A stretch of DNA of 64,000 bases from DATFVJ01 sp963712955 (GCA_963712955.1 CAVQKF010000004.1:124001-188000), one strand, 5' to 3'; counted from the first letter of the stretch, positions 1-9,521 are shown. A program made the numbers and translations. The notes: generated from the sequence alone by a model not told the origin.

Positions 1-1
1 G

Positions 2-484
2 CTTCGTGACCAGGGGGCGTTCGCCCGCCAGCCGTATTACCTGGCCTTGCTCGCTGAAACCCTCATCTCAGCCGGGCAGGGCGACTCAGCAGGCGCGGTG
101 CTTGAATCGGCACGCGCTGCGGCGGCCGTCCACGACGACCGCTGGTGGCTGCCGGAGCTTTACCGGCTGGACGCCAGGCGCTACCAGGGCCCGGCCGGGG
201 AGCAGCTGCTGCGCCGCGCGATCGCCATCGCTGAGCAGCAGGGCAGCAAGGCGCTGGTCCGCCGCGCCACCGACGACCTGGCACACCGAGAGCACGCAAC
301 CAGAACGAACACCGAACGCTCCGCGAACGCCTCGCTGCCTACGCTCCTGGCAATGCCGAGCCGATCACGCGGCCGGCCGAGTCCGGGGAGCAGCCATGAC
401 CACGACAGCACAGCCGGCCCTGTTCGACACGCTCAAGACGGCAATGCGGGGGCCGGTGATCCAGCCAGCGGACGACGGTTATGA
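2..484 (+). CDS. 3' end of a TPR-type transcriptional regulator (5' partial)
   Basis: The reading frame is open from the window edge, so the 5' part lies outside. The visible protein (about residues 1-100 of the fragment) is alanine-rich and helical, with a WWLPELYRL-type motif followed by LLRRAIAIAEQQG and RRATDDLA. That pattern is typical of the C-terminal tetratricopeptide region of large ATPase regulators (SARP/LuxR/adenylate-cyclase-like). The last ~60 residues are low-complexity and overlap the next gene by 89 bases, so the true protein may end earlier or the stop may have been lost by an indel. No DNA-binding domain is visible in the part present. The family call rests on the repeat pattern only. 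Confidence 0.5.
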   Translation, partial: LRDQGAFARQPYYLALLAETLISAGQGDSAGAVLESARAAAAVHDDRWWLPELYRLDARRYQGPAGEQLLRRAIAIAEQQGSKALVRRATDDLAHREHATRTNTERSANASLPTLLAMPSRSRGRPSPGSSHDHDSTAGPVRHAQDGNAGAGDPASGRRL

Positions 485-1784
485 GGCGGCCAGGGCCGTC
501 TACAACGCGATGATCGACCGGCGGCCGGCGGCGATCGCCCGCTGCGCCGACGCCGGCGACGTCATGACATCTGTCCGGTTCGCACGCGAGCATGAGCTGA
601 CCGTCTCGGTGCGTGGCGGCGGGCACAACGCCGGCGGCCTGGGCGTGTGGGATGGCGCCCTTGTCATCGACCTGTCGGCCATGCACGGGGTACGTGTCGA
701 TCCTGCCGCCAAGACCGTGCGCGTCGAGGGCGGCAGCGTCTGGGGTGACGTCGACCATGCAACAAACGCGTTTGGCCTGGCCACCCCGTCCGGCATTCTG
801 TCGACCACGGGGGTGGGTGGCCTCACGCTCGGCGGCGGGATCGGTAACCTGTCCCGGCGTTTCGGACTCACCGTTGACAATCTGCTCGCCGCCGACGTGG
901 TACTCGCCGACGGCTCATTTGTCACCGCAAGCGCCGACGCGCACCCGGACCTGTTCTGGGCGCTTAAAGGCGGTGGCGGCAACTTCGGCGTGGTGACCTC
1001 GTTCGAGTTCCGCTGCCACGATGTCGGCATGGTCGTCGCCGGACCCGTCTTCTATGACATCGCCGATGCCACCGAGGTCATGCGCTGGTACCGGGAGGTG
1101 CAGCCCAGCCTGCCTGAGGAGCTCAGCGGCTGGTTCGCGCTGCTCACCATTCCGCCGGCCCCGCTCTTCCCTGAATCGCTCTGGTTGCGCAAGGCGTGCG
1201 GGATCGTCTGGTGCTACACCGGCCCGGCCGACCGCGCCGACGAGGTGCTCGCGCCGGTCCGCGCCTTCGGCTCACCGCTCCTCGACGGCATCCAGCCAAT
1301 GCCCTTCCCCGTCTTGCAGAGCGTTTTCGACGCGCTGTACCCCGCCGGTCTGCAGTGGTACTGGCGAGCCGACTTCTTCAGCGAGATCTCGGATGAGGCG
1401 ATCGGTATCCACCAGGAATTCGGCGAGGCGCTGCCCACCCCCCATTCGACGATGCACATGTACCCCATCGACGGGGCGGTGCACCGCGTCGGCCCCGAAG
1501 CTACCGCATTCGCCTACCGGAGCGCCGGCTGGGCCGGGGTCATCGTCGGGGTCGACCCGGACCCGGCCAACGCCGGCAAGATCAAGGACTGGGCGGTGCG
1601 CTACTGGGACGCGCTGCACCCCACCTCCGCCGGCGGAGCGTACGTGAACTTCATGATGGACGAAGGGACCGATCGAGTGCGGGCCTCCTACGGCCCCAAC
1701 TACGACCGGCTCGCCCGCATCAAGGCCAGCTACGACCCGGGCAACTTCTTCCGGATCAACCAGAACATCCCGCCGGCCGGCTGA
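396..1784 (+). CDS. FAD-linked oxidoreductase, BBE-like family
   Basis: 462 aa from the ATG at 396; longer upstream readings are non-conserved. The PP-loop carries SVRGGGHNAGG with His77, the usual site of 8-alpha-histidyl FAD attachment. STTGVGGLTLGGG follows at about residues 136-148. The cysteine that makes the second covalent bond in bicovalent berberine-bridge enzymes is replaced by Thr/Gly, so a single histidyl link is expected. The C-terminus has the BBE signature YDPGNFFRINQNI, which wraps the flavin. Such enzymes oxidise alcohols, sugars or secondary metabolites with O2. The substrate cannot be read from the sequence. No signal peptide is visible, so it is probably cytoplasmic. It lies between two regulators and appears monocistronic, with a strong hairpin about 100 bases downstream. 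Confidence 0.88.
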   Translation: MTTTAQPALFDTLKTAMRGPVIQPADDGYEAARAVYNAMIDRRPAAIARCADAGDVMTSVRFAREHELTVSVRGGGHNAGGLGVWDGALVIDLSAMHGVRVDPAAKTVRVEGGSVWGDVDHATNAFGLATPSGILSTTGVGGLTLGGGIGNLSRRFGLTVDNLLAADVVLADGSFVTASADAHPDLFWALKGGGGNFGVVTSFEFRCHDVGMVVAGPVFYDIADATEVMRWYREVQPSLPEELSGWFALLTIPPAPLFPESLWLRKACGIVWCYTGPADRADEVLAPVRAFGSPLLDGIQPMPFPVLQSVFDALYPAGLQWYWRADFFSEISDEAIGIHQEFGEALPTPHSTMHMYPIDGAVHRVGPEATAFAYRSAGWAGVIVGVDPDPANAGKIKDWAVRYWDALHPTSAGGAYVNFMMDEGTDRVRASYGPNYDRLARIKASYDPGNFFRINQNIPPAG

Positions 1785-1882
1785 CCGCAGGCGGTCGCCG
1801 AGGTTCGCTGACCTCGCCGAGCACCCAGGCGCCGAGGACGGTGCCCAGACCCGCATTGCGGATGGATACAGGGACCGGGGGC

Positions 1883-1924
1883 ACCTGGCTGGTCGGCATG
1901 TCACGGGATGCCGACCAGCCAGGT
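1883..1924. terminator. Perfect 17-bp stem, 8-nt loop hairpin
   Basis: A perfect inverted repeat: arms 1883-1899 and 1908-1924 (left arm starts ACCTGGCTGGTC) around an 8-nt loop. It lies in the 331-bp gap between the FAD oxidoreductase and the LuxR-type regulator. There is no T tract, as is usual for actinomycete terminators. The perfect symmetry would also suit a protein-binding site. Nothing else in 1785-2115 looks coding; a smaller 6-bp stem lies at 2051-2067. Confidence 0.5.
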
Positions 1925-2115
1925 AAGCCATCGATTTGCTGAGCTGGTGTCGGTGGTGCCGACTGGTTCCAGCCTCCGGCTGGGGCCGGCGTGGGCGGAT
2001 CGGGCGATTGCGTTGAAACTGGCGTCGACTGTCGCTGGTTGCCCGAGGTAGCCTCCCTAGCGGAGGCAGGCAGGGAAGGCCCGGGCGTGCGGACAGGTGC
2101 CCAGGCACCCCGCTC

Positions 2116-5100
2116 GTGAGCCGCGAGGGTCGGCGGCCGGGAAGAGTGGCGATGAGCGCAGCCGAGGCGGCCGTGGCGCCGGTGTCGAGCCCGGTGTTCG
2201 TCGGGCGGGACCAGGAGCTGGGCCGGCTGCAGTCGGGCCTGCGGGCCGCGGCGGCCGGTCAGCCCGGGATGCTGCTGATCGCCGGTGAGGCAGGGATAGG
2301 TAAGACCCTGCTGATCGAGCGGTTCGCCGGCCAGGCCAGCCAGGCCGGGGCGGTGGTGGCGGCCGGCGGGGCGGCGCCACTGGCCGGTGGCGCGCTGCCG
2401 TACGCGCCGCTGCTTCAAGTGCTGCACGCTGTCGCTGACGACCACGACAGGGCGGCGCTTGGCGAGGAGCGAAGCGAGCTGACCAGAGTGCTGACCGAGC
2501 TCGCCGCGGGCTCGCAGGCCGGGGAGCGGGAATACGGGCCGGAGATAGGCCGGGGCCGGCTGTTCGAGCTGCTGTCCGGCCTGCTCGACCGGCTCGGCCG
2601 GCATGCCCCGCTGGTGCTGGTGCTTGAGGACCTGCACTGGGCGGACAGCGCCACCTTGGACTTTCTGGCGTACCTGCTGCGCAACCGGCGCCGGGCACGG
2701 ATGCTGCTGGTCGGCAGCTACCGGGTGGATGACCCCGGGGAGTGGTTGCCCGGCTGGCTCGCCGAGGCCCGGCGCAGCCGTCTGGTGGGCTGGCTGGAGC
2801 TGTCCCGCTTCACCCGCGAGGAGCTGACCGCGCAGCTGGCCGGCCTGCGTGGCGGCCCTGTGGACAGCCGGGTGGTGGCGGAGGTCTTCGAACGGTCGGA
2901 CGGCAATCCGTTTTTCGCCGGGGAACTGTATGCGGCCGGGAAGGCTGGCGATCCTCGCCTGCCCCTGTTGCTGCGGGAGGTGCTGCTGGCCCGGGTGCGC
3001 CAGCTGTCGCCGGCCGGACAGCGGCTGCTTTCCGTGGCGGCGGTGGGCGGCCGGTGGGTCGGCCATGGGCTGCTTGCGGCGGCCGCCGGCGGGCCGGAGG
3101 ACGAGCTGACCGGCCCGCTGCGGGAGGCGGTGGGCCGCGGGCTGCTGAGGGTCGCCCCGGCGGACCGCGCCGGGCGGGAGGTGTATGTGTTCCGGCACGC
3201 CCTGCTGCAGGAGGCGGTGTACGGCGAGCTGCTGCCCGGGGAACGGGCCGGGCTGCATGAGCAGTACGCGCGGGCGCTGGCGGCCGGGTCCGGTGACGAG
3301 CCGGGCAGGCCCGGTGAGGGGCAGGCGAGCGCCCCGGGGTTCGCGGCCGATCTGGCCGAGCACTGGTATCGGGCCGGCCGGCCCGCCGAGGCGCTGGACT
3401 GGTCGGTGCGGGCCGCTGACAGCGCGGAACGGGTCTACGCGCACGCGGAGGCGGCGCGATGCTGCGAACGGATATTGGAGTTATGGGATCGGGTAGCCGA
3501 CGCGGCGGACCGCACCGGCATGGACCGGGCCGGCCTGCATACACGGGCGGCGCGGGCATGGGAATTCGCCGGTGAGGAGACCCGGTCGATGCCGCACATC
3601 GACGAGGCGCTGCGGCAGGTTGACCCGGCCGCCGATCCGGTCCGGGCCGGCCTGCTCCACGAGCTCCGCGGCTGGTACGACATGGGAACGGCCCACGTGG
3701 ACGTCGTGCTGGCCGAGCACCGTGAGGCGGTCCGGCTGGTGCCGGCCGAGCCGCCGTCCGCCGAGCGGGCCCAGGTGCTGTGGGCCTACGGCCGCGCCCT
3801 GCTGATCCGGGCCGGACGGCACGCGGAGTCGGCGGCGGCCTGCGAGGAGGCGCTGACCGCCGCCCGCCGGGCCGGTTCGCAGCCCCACATCATCCGGGCG
3901 ATGGCCTCGGTCGGCTACCTGCAAGCGGTGGGGGGGCGGGTTGACGCGGGCATCGCAATGCTGCAGGAGGCCTGTGCGTCGGCCGAGCGGTTCGCCGGCG
4001 ATGCGTGGGGGCTGGCCATGGCGCACACGCTGCTCAGCGACGCGCTGCTGAAGGCCAACCGGCTGGCGCAGGCCGCCGAGGTGGCGATGCGGGGTGGCGC
4101 CATCCTGCGCAGCCTCGGCCTGCGTGACTATCGCCCGGCCTCCGTTTTGCTCGGCAACGCGATCGAGGCCCTGTTCGGGCTGGGCCGCTGGGACGAGGCG
4201 GTTGCGGTCGGCGGGCCGCTGACCAGCCAGCCGGTCAGCCCGTCGAGCACGTTCGCGCAGGCCAACCTGGCCGAGCTCGAGGGTGCCCGCGGCCCCGCCG
4301 AGGCCGCGCTGGCCCGGCTGGACCGGCTGAGCGAGCTGCACTTGCGGTTCAGCCCGGAGTGGGATCTGGAGTTGCGCCAGCGTCGCGCGGAGCTCGTGCT
4401 GTGGCAGGGCAGCCCGCGGGCCGCCCTGAACGAGGTGATGCAGGCGCTGGACGCCATCACCGGCAGCGACCAGGAGCGGTTCGCCGGCTGGCTGCTGTGC
4501 CTCGGCCGGCGGGCGCTGGCCGACCTGGCCGAGCAGGCCCGCGCCCGCCAGGACCCGGCCGCGACCGCCGACGTCCACCGTCACGCCGGGCTGCTGACCG
4601 AACGGGTGACCGGTATGGCACACGACCCATTCACGGTCGGTGGGCCGTTACGGCCCACCGCGCCGGCGGAGCAGGCCCTCTGGGCAGCCGAGCACAGCCG
4701 GCTCGACGGCGCACCCGACCCGGCCGCCTGGCAGGCCGCCACCGCCGCCTGGCAGCAACTCGGCCGCCCCTACCGGGCCGCCTACACCCAGTGGCGGCAG
4801 GCTGAGGCACTGCTGGCCGGCGGCGCCCGCGCCGGCCGGGCAGCCGATCCGCTGCGCGCCGCGCACGCCACCGCGGTCCGGCTTGGCGCGGGCCCGCTGC
4901 GCGCCGAGATTGAGGCGCTGGCCCGCCGGGCCCGGATCAGCCTGACCCCACCTGAGGCGGACGTTCCGGTGCCAGCGCCGGCCCATCCGTACGGCCTCAC
5001 CGACCGGGAGGCGGCCGTGCTGAAGCTGCTCGCCGCCGGCCACACCAACCGGCAGATCGGCCAGCGGCTGTTCATCAGCCCGAAGACGGCCAGCGTCCAC

Positions 5101-5208
5101 GTCACCAACATCCTGCGCAAGCTCGCCGTCCGCGACCGCGTACAGGCCGCCACCACCGCCGTCCGCCTCGGGCTCGTCGACACCACCAGCCCGCCGGACG
5201 GCGATTGA
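2116..5208 (+). CDS. LuxR-family ATP-dependent transcriptional regulator (LAL type)
   Basis: 1030 aa. Domain order is that of the MalT-like LAL family: an N-terminal AAA/STAND ATPase with Walker A GEAGIGKT (residues 57-64) and Walker B-like LVLVLEDLHWADS (about 166-178), a long TPR-like helical middle, and a C-terminal LuxR helix-turn-helix from about residue 959 (LTDREAAVLKLLAAGHTNRQ, then ISPKTASVHVTNILRKL). These proteins bind an effector and ATP, oligomerise and activate promoters, often of catabolic or secondary-metabolite genes. A GTG start at 2116 gives the length above. An ATG at 2152 is an equally good start, just before the conserved FVGRDQEL. It probably acts on neighbours such as the FAD oxidoreductase or acyl-CoA dehydrogenase, but that is inference. 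Confidence 0.92.
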   Translation: MSREGRRPGRVAMSAAEAAVAPVSSPVFVGRDQELGRLQSGLRAAAAGQPGMLLIAGEAGIGKTLLIERFAGQASQAGAVVAAGGAAPLAGGALPYAPLLQVLHAVADDHDRAALGEERSELTRVLTELAAGSQAGEREYGPEIGRGRLFELLSGLLDRLGRHAPLVLVLEDLHWADSATLDFLAYLLRNRRRARMLLVGSYRVDDPGEWLPGWLAEARRSRLVGWLELSRFTREELTAQLAGLRGGPVDSRVVAEVFERSDGNPFFAGELYAAGKAGDPRLPLLLREVLLARVRQLSPAGQRLLSVAAVGGRWVGHGLLAAAAGGPEDELTGPLREAVGRGLLRVAPADRAGREVYVFRHALLQEAVYGELLPGERAGLHEQYARALAAGSGDEPGRPGEGQASAPGFAADLAEHWYRAGRPAEALDWSVRAADSAERVYAHAEAARCCERILELWDRVADAADRTGMDRAGLHTRAARAWEFAGEETRSMPHIDEALRQVDPAADPVRAGLLHELRGWYDMGTAHVDVVLAEHREAVRLVPAEPPSAERAQVLWAYGRALLIRAGRHAESAAACEEALTAARRAGSQPHIIRAMASVGYLQAVGGRVDAGIAMLQEACASAERFAGDAWGLAMAHTLLSDALLKANRLAQAAEVAMRGGAILRSLGLRDYRPASVLLGNAIEALFGLGRWDEAVAVGGPLTSQPVSPSSTFAQANLAELEGARGPAEAALARLDRLSELHLRFSPEWDLELRQRRAELVLWQGSPRAALNEVMQALDAITGSDQERFAGWLLCLGRRALADLAEQARARQDPAATADVHRHAGLLTERVTGMAHDPFTVGGPLRPTAPAEQALWAAEHSRLDGAPDPAAWQAATAAWQQLGRPYRAAYTQWRQAEALLAGGARAGRAADPLRAAHATAVRLGAGPLRAEIEALARRARISLTPPEADVPVPAPAHPYGLTDREAAVLKLLAAGHTNRQIGQRLFISPKTASVHVTNILRKLAVRDRVQAATTAVRLGLVDTTSPPDGD

Positions 5209-5300
5209 GAAGGTCAGGCGGTCATCGACGTGACACAGCGTGTCAGCGTCCAGTCCTGGCCGGAGCCCGTTCACCGACAGGAGGCCCGAACGAGCATGTC

Positions 5301-5327
5301 CTGCCGGGCTGCGGCGAAGCCCGGCAG
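5301..5327 (+). terminator. GC-rich hairpin after the LuxR-type gene
   Basis: Arms 5301-5310 (CTGCCGGGCT) and 5318-5327 pair perfectly around a 7-nt loop, 93 bases after the regulator stop. This looks like a factor-independent terminator lacking a T run. A second inverted repeat, TGACAC-AGC-GTGTCA at 5231-5245, lies between the stop and this hairpin and could be an operator. Confidence 0.5.
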
Positions 5328-5450
5328 GGAGCGGCCAGGGATTATTGACGTGTAAGCGGACATAAATAATGGCACTAGCATCGCTGACGTCAGGTACCTG
5401 CCGCTGGGTGACGGTGGGGGATCGCAACGTCCTTCTGCGAGGGGGCAGAA

Positions 5451-6638
5451 TTGATCAGCTACCGGCTCGATAGTGAGCACGAGGCGCTGCGCGCCACGGT
5501 TGAGGAGTTCGCCCGCGACGCGGTCGCACCGGTGATCGGCGGTTACTACGAGCGGTGCGAGTTCCCCTACGAGATCATCGCCCGGATGGGGAAGATGGGG
5601 CTGTTCGGCCTGCCGTTCCCCGAGGAGTACGGGGGGATGGGCGGCAACTATTTCGCTCTCTGCCTGGCGCTGCACGAGCTCGCGAGGGTGGACTCCTCCG
5701 TGGCGATCACCCTGGAGGCCGGGGTGTCGCTCGGCGCCATGCCGATCTACCGGTTCGGCACCGAGGCGCAGAAGCAGCAGTGGCTGCCCCCGCTGTGTGC
5801 GGGCGAACGGCTTGCCGCGTTCGGGCTGACCGAGCCGGGAGGCGGTACTGATGTGCCAGGCGGGATGCGGACGACCGCGCGGCTGGCCGGGGGACAGTGG
5901 GTGATCGACGGCACCAAGGCCTTCATCACCAACGCGGGCACCTCCATCACCGACCTCGTCGCGGTCCTCGCGATCACCGGCAAGCGTCCCGATGGAAGCA
6001 AGGAGATCTCATCCATCGTGGTCCCGGCAGGGACGCCCGGATTCACCGCCGGGCCGAAATACTCCAAGGTCGGCTGGTCAGCCGCGGACACGCGTGAGCT
6101 GGCCTTCGAGTCCTGCAGCGTCCCCGCCGGCCACCTGCTCGGCGAGCGCGGGCGCGGCTATGCCCAGTTCCTGCTCATCCTGGACGAGGGCCGGATCGCG
6201 CTCGCGGCAGTCGCTGCCGGGCTCGCGCAGGGCTGTGTGGACGAGAGCCTGCGCTACGTTCAGGAGCGGATGGCATTCGGCCATCAGATCGGCGCCTTCC
6301 AGGCGATCCAGTTCAAGATCGCGGACATGGAGTCCCGTGCGGCGGCGGCGCGGCTCGCCTGGTATGACGCGGCCGCGAAGATGGCCGCCGGTGAGCCATT
6401 CAAGAAGGAGGCGGCGGTCGCCAAGCTGACCGCGTCGAATGCGGCGATGGACAATGCCCGCGACGCGACCCAGGTGTTTGGCGGGTACGGGTTCATGAAC
6501 GACTCGGTGGTCGGCCGTTTCTACCGCGACGCCAAGGTGCTCGAGATCGGCGAGGGAACATCTGAGGTCCAGCGGATGGTGATCGCCCGTCAGCTCGGCC
6601 TGCCACACCTGCACAGCGGGCCGGCCGCCGCAGGTTAG
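5451..6638 (+). CDS. Acyl-CoA dehydrogenase
   Basis: 395 aa, full length for the family. It uses a TTG start at 5451 with a GAGGGGGC ribosome-binding site just upstream; no better ATG precedes the conserved N-terminus. It has the FAD/substrate motif FGLTEPGGGTD (the Ser of the common GSD form is Thr here), the middle beta-domain, and the C-terminal helical domain with RDATQVFGGYGF. The catalytic base is Glu368 in GEGTSEVQRMVIARQ, at the position used by short-chain and butyryl-CoA dehydrogenases. It should oxidise an acyl-CoA to the 2-enoyl-CoA, passing electrons to ETF. No ETF, thiolase or CoA-ligase genes are adjacent, so the chain-length preference is unknown. Confidence 0.93.
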   Translation: MISYRLDSEHEALRATVEEFARDAVAPVIGGYYERCEFPYEIIARMGKMGLFGLPFPEEYGGMGGNYFALCLALHELARVDSSVAITLEAGVSLGAMPIYRFGTEAQKQQWLPPLCAGERLAAFGLTEPGGGTDVPGGMRTTARLAGGQWVIDGTKAFITNAGTSITDLVAVLAITGKRPDGSKEISSIVVPAGTPGFTAGPKYSKVGWSAADTRELAFESCSVPAGHLLGERGRGYAQFLLILDEGRIALAAVAAGLAQGCVDESLRYVQERMAFGHQIGAFQAIQFKIADMESRAAAARLAWYDAAAKMAAGEPFKKEAAVAKLTASNAAMDNARDATQVFGGYGFMNDSVVGRFYRDAKVLEIGEGTSEVQRMVIARQLGLPHLHSGPAAAG

Positions 6639-6734
6639 CGGCTGCGGGCATGGGCTGCCACGAGCGCAGCCGTTGAGGACCGCTGGCGCGCAAGGTGCCG
6701 TGCAGCACCATCGCTGTCACCCGCGGCTCGGCTG

Positions 6735-7344
6735 TCACTGCGGAGCGAGCGGGGTCACGGTGGCCGGGTACCGCTTCGCGAACGCCGCGACCGAGTCGTT
6801 CCTGATCGCGTTCCATAGCCGGTGGCTCTGCGTGGTGTCGAGGCGGACCACGGGCTGCCGATGTTCCGTCCCCGCAGGGTGCACCGGCGCGGTCACGGAC
6901 GTGCCATTGCGGCGGCCCAGCCTCCCCAGCCGGAAGATCAGCGGGCGCAGCTCGGCATTGGTGAAGTCGCTGTCGGCGCTCAGCCCGCGGGTCACGGCGC
7001 TGATGACCCGGTATGCGGTCACCGGGTCGGTGAGCAAATGCTGGCAACCTTGTGGAGTTCGGCGCGCAGCAGGACCTGCTGGCGCAGCGCGCGCCCCGCT
7101 ACGCCGGGGATCGAGGGCTGCCGCACATAAGCCAGCGCTGCCCTGCCGTCCAGCTGGTTGATCCCGCGATGGAACCTGATCCCCTCGCTTGAAGGCCGGC
7201 CCGGGCAGGTTGACATCTACCCCGCCGAGCGCGTTTACGGTGCCGCGTACGTGCGCGAAGTCGGTGACGGTGTAGTGGTCCATTCGAACGTTGGTGAGAT
7301 GCTCGACTGTCTCGATCAGTAGCGCTGGCCCGCCGCGTTTTCTG
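6735..7344 (-). pseudogene. Decayed LytR-CpsA-Psr (LCP) family ligase gene
   Basis: Three reading frames on the minus strand together spell an LCP domain. About 7344-7190 gives GGPALLIETVEHLTNVRMDH and VNALGGVDVNLP. A different frame (about 7200-7050) gives the hallmark INQLDGRAALAYVRQ followed by RALRQQVLLRAELHK. The first frame resumes for the C-terminal third (LLTDPVTAYRVISAVTRGL to 6735). At least two frameshifts are needed, and the N-terminal membrane anchor and first part of the domain are missing. Intact LCP proteins transfer lipid-linked glycopolymers to the cell wall. This relic sits exactly at the left edge of the polysaccharide locus, so it may once have attached that polymer. Nothing recognisable lies in 6639-6734. 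Confidence 0.72.
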
Positions 7345-7502
7345 CGGCATGCGCGGTCCCTTTCGGGTCATTCGGGCTGGGTATTTCGGACATCCGTGCC
7401 CCCCGCTGATGCCGACGACGATCTTCAAGTTACATATCGTTTCTACATGATTACAGAGGGTAATGAAAGGCCTGGACCGGAGTACCCGGGGGATTGGGGC
7501 CC

Positions 7503-7573
7503 GGCTCAGCTTCAGGAACGGCGTCAGGGTCAGGACCGGCGTCAGGGTCAGGACCGGCGTCAGCTTCAGCAAC
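7503..7573. repeat. 18-bp tandem repeat, about four units
   Basis: Two exact units GGCGTCAGGGTCAGGACC (7520-7537 and 7538-7555) are flanked by diverged units at 7503-7519 and 7556-7573. If read with the following gene it would encode a Gly/Ser/Ala run, but it more likely lies in the leader upstream of the GTG at 7593. Confidence 0.8.
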
Positions 7574-7592
7574 CAGGGGATGTGGGCTCGGC

Positions 7593-9464
7593 GTGAGCGA
7601 TGAGGCGCTGCCGAAATGGTCGTCAATGCGGCAAACACTGCGAATTTATCCAGGGCGTCGCTGGGCCCGCGTCACAGCGGAGGCCGGTTACGACGCGGCC
7701 GCGTGGCTGTGCGGGCTGGCTGCCGCAGGATCGCTCACCCGCGACCTGGCTGGCGCGGCCGTCCCGGCGTCTGCCCTGTCGCGCGCGGCGCTCGCCGCGT
7801 GCGTGATGTCTGCCGCCTGCGGGCTGCTGGCGGGGCTGTACCGGCGGCGGTACCAGCGGGCCAGCTTCGAGGAGGCGGTCGGCGTCGGCCTGGCGGCATG
7901 CGCGACGACTATCTCACTCGCCGCCGCGGGGGCGTGGCTCGTGCCCCGCCAGGGAGCCGGGCTTGTGACGGTCGCGGGCGCCTTCACATTCGCCTTGCCG
8001 TCGATGCTCGGCGGCAGGTACGTCGCGTTCGCGATCGGCCAGCGGTCCCGCGTACCCGCCTCCGCTGGCGTGCCGATCATCGTATTCGGGGCTGGCGATG
8101 CGGGCGCCCAGTTGGTGCACCGGTTGAGTTGCGAGCGGGCGTCGGAGTACCGGCCGGTAGCAATCCTTGACGACGATCCGGCGAAACGCCGGCTGCGGAT
8201 CCGTGGGGTTCCTGTTCTCGGCGACCGCGGGCGAATGGCCGAGGTCGCGGCCAGGACGGGCGCCAGGGTACTGGTCATCGCGATGGCCACGGCGAGCGGC
8301 ACGGTGATCCGCGACCTTACCGCCGCAGCGGAGAATTGCGGGCTCACGCCGAAGGTGATCCCTTCACTGAAGGAACTGCTCAGCGGCGGCGTGCGCATCG
8401 ATGGCGTGCGTGACCCGCGGATCAGTGACCTGCTCGGCCGCCGGCCGGTGCGGATCGACATCGGCGCGGTAGCCGGTCATTTCACCGGCAAGCGGATTCT
8501 GGTCACGGGCGCTGGCGGGTCCATTGGATCGGAGCTCTGCCGCCAGCTGCACCAGTTCTGCCCGGCAGAGCTGATCATGCTGGATCGCGATGAGTCCGCA
8601 TTGCATGCCGTCCAGTTGACGCTGCACGGCCGTGCGCTGCTCGACTCGGACGAGGCTGCCCTGGCGGACATCCGCGACCCTCAGCGTGTGCGGGAGATCG
8701 TCGAGCGGTTCCGGCCGCAGATCGTGTTTCACGCCGCCGCGCTCAAGCATCTGCCGCTGCTTGAAAGGTTCCCCGCCGAGGCGCTGAAGACCAACGTCTG
8801 GGGCACCCTGACGTTGCTTGAGGCCGCCGCGGCGTGCGAGGTCGAGTCGTTCGTCAACATCTCCACCGACAAAGCCGCGGATCCGGTCAGCGTGCTTGGC
8901 TATTCCAAGCGCATCGCCGAGCGGCTGACCGCACATATGGCGGACGCTGCCACGGGGAGTTACCTGAGCGTCCGGTTCGGGAATGTCCTCGGCAGCCGCG
9001 GGTCCGTGCTTACCGCCCTGTCCGCGCAAATCGCCGCTGGCGGTCCAGTCACGGTGACGCATCCGGAAGTCAGCCGCTATTTCATGACGGCGCACGAGGC
9101 GGTGCAACTGGTCCTGCAGGCCGCCGTCGTCGGGTGCGACGGCGAGGTTCTCGTACTGGACATGGGCGAGCAGGTGCGGATCGCCGACATCGCCCGGCGG
9201 CTCGTGGCGGCCACGAGCCGTGAGATCGACATCGTGTTCACCGGCCTGCGGCCCGGCGAGAAGCTGGCCGAGGATCTCCTCGGGCACGGCGAGGCAGAGG
9301 CGCGGCCATTCCATCCCCTCATCGGACACGCCCCTGTGCCGCCATTGCCCCCCGGCTTCGTCGCCAGCCTTGACGCCGACGCCGACGCCGCCGCGCTGCG
9401 CGCGGCTCTCGCTACCTGCGCTGACTGTGATCGGCCCGAGCTTACCGGCAGGAAACGCGGTTGA
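7593..9464 (+). CDS. Membrane-bound nucleoside-diphosphate-sugar dehydratase/epimerase (PglF/WbpM/CapD family)
   Basis: 623 aa from the GTG at 7593; an ATG at 7626 is possible, and upstream codons are only repeat sequence. The N-terminus has about four hydrophobic segments (about residues 31-145). A CoA-binding-like Rossmann fold follows (VFGAGDAGAQL, about 164-174). The catalytic SDR-like domain starts with VTGAGGSIGSE (about 304-313) and carries STDKAADP at 424-431 and GYSKR with Lys439, the usual SDK/K constellation. Members convert UDP-GlcNAc to the 4-keto-6-deoxy sugar, the entry to bacillosamine, QuiNAc, FucNAc and related sugars. It is the first intact gene of the polysaccharide locus and probably supplies the first sugar. 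The product after dehydration cannot be fixed from the sequence. Confidence 0.9.
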   Translation: MSDEALPKWSSMRQTLRIYPGRRWARVTAEAGYDAAAWLCGLAAAGSLTRDLAGAAVPASALSRAALAACVMSAACGLLAGLYRRRYQRASFEEAVGVGLAACATTISLAAAGAWLVPRQGAGLVTVAGAFTFALPSMLGGRYVAFAIGQRSRVPASAGVPIIVFGAGDAGAQLVHRLSCERASEYRPVAILDDDPAKRRLRIRGVPVLGDRGRMAEVAARTGARVLVIAMATASGTVIRDLTAAAENCGLTPKVIPSLKELLSGGVRIDGVRDPRISDLLGRRPVRIDIGAVAGHFTGKRILVTGAGGSIGSELCRQLHQFCPAELIMLDRDESALHAVQLTLHGRALLDSDEAALADIRDPQRVREIVERFRPQIVFHAAALKHLPLLERFPAEALKTNVWGTLTLLEAAAACEVESFVNISTDKAADPVSVLGYSKRIAERLTAHMADAATGSYLSVRFGNVLGSRGSVLTALSAQIAAGGPVTVTHPEVSRYFMTAHEAVQLVLQAAVVGCDGEVLVLDMGEQVRIADIARRLVAATSREIDIVFTGLRPGEKLAEDLLGHGEAEARPFHPLIGHAPVPPLPPGFVASLDADADAAALRAALATCADCDRPELTGRKRG

Positions 9465-9521
9465 TCAGAACGGCGCCGGGAAAGGCGTGTTGCGATTCCC
9501 TTTACTGAGAGTCATAGAGTG

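Noticed and set aside
1756..3444. 562-codon open frame on the minus strand opposite the LAL regulator
   Set aside because: Pro/Arg/Gly-rich translation with no motif; it is the usual antisense shadow of a high-GC gene. The same applies to long minus frames at 3481-4623, 40589-41635 and 61298-62944.
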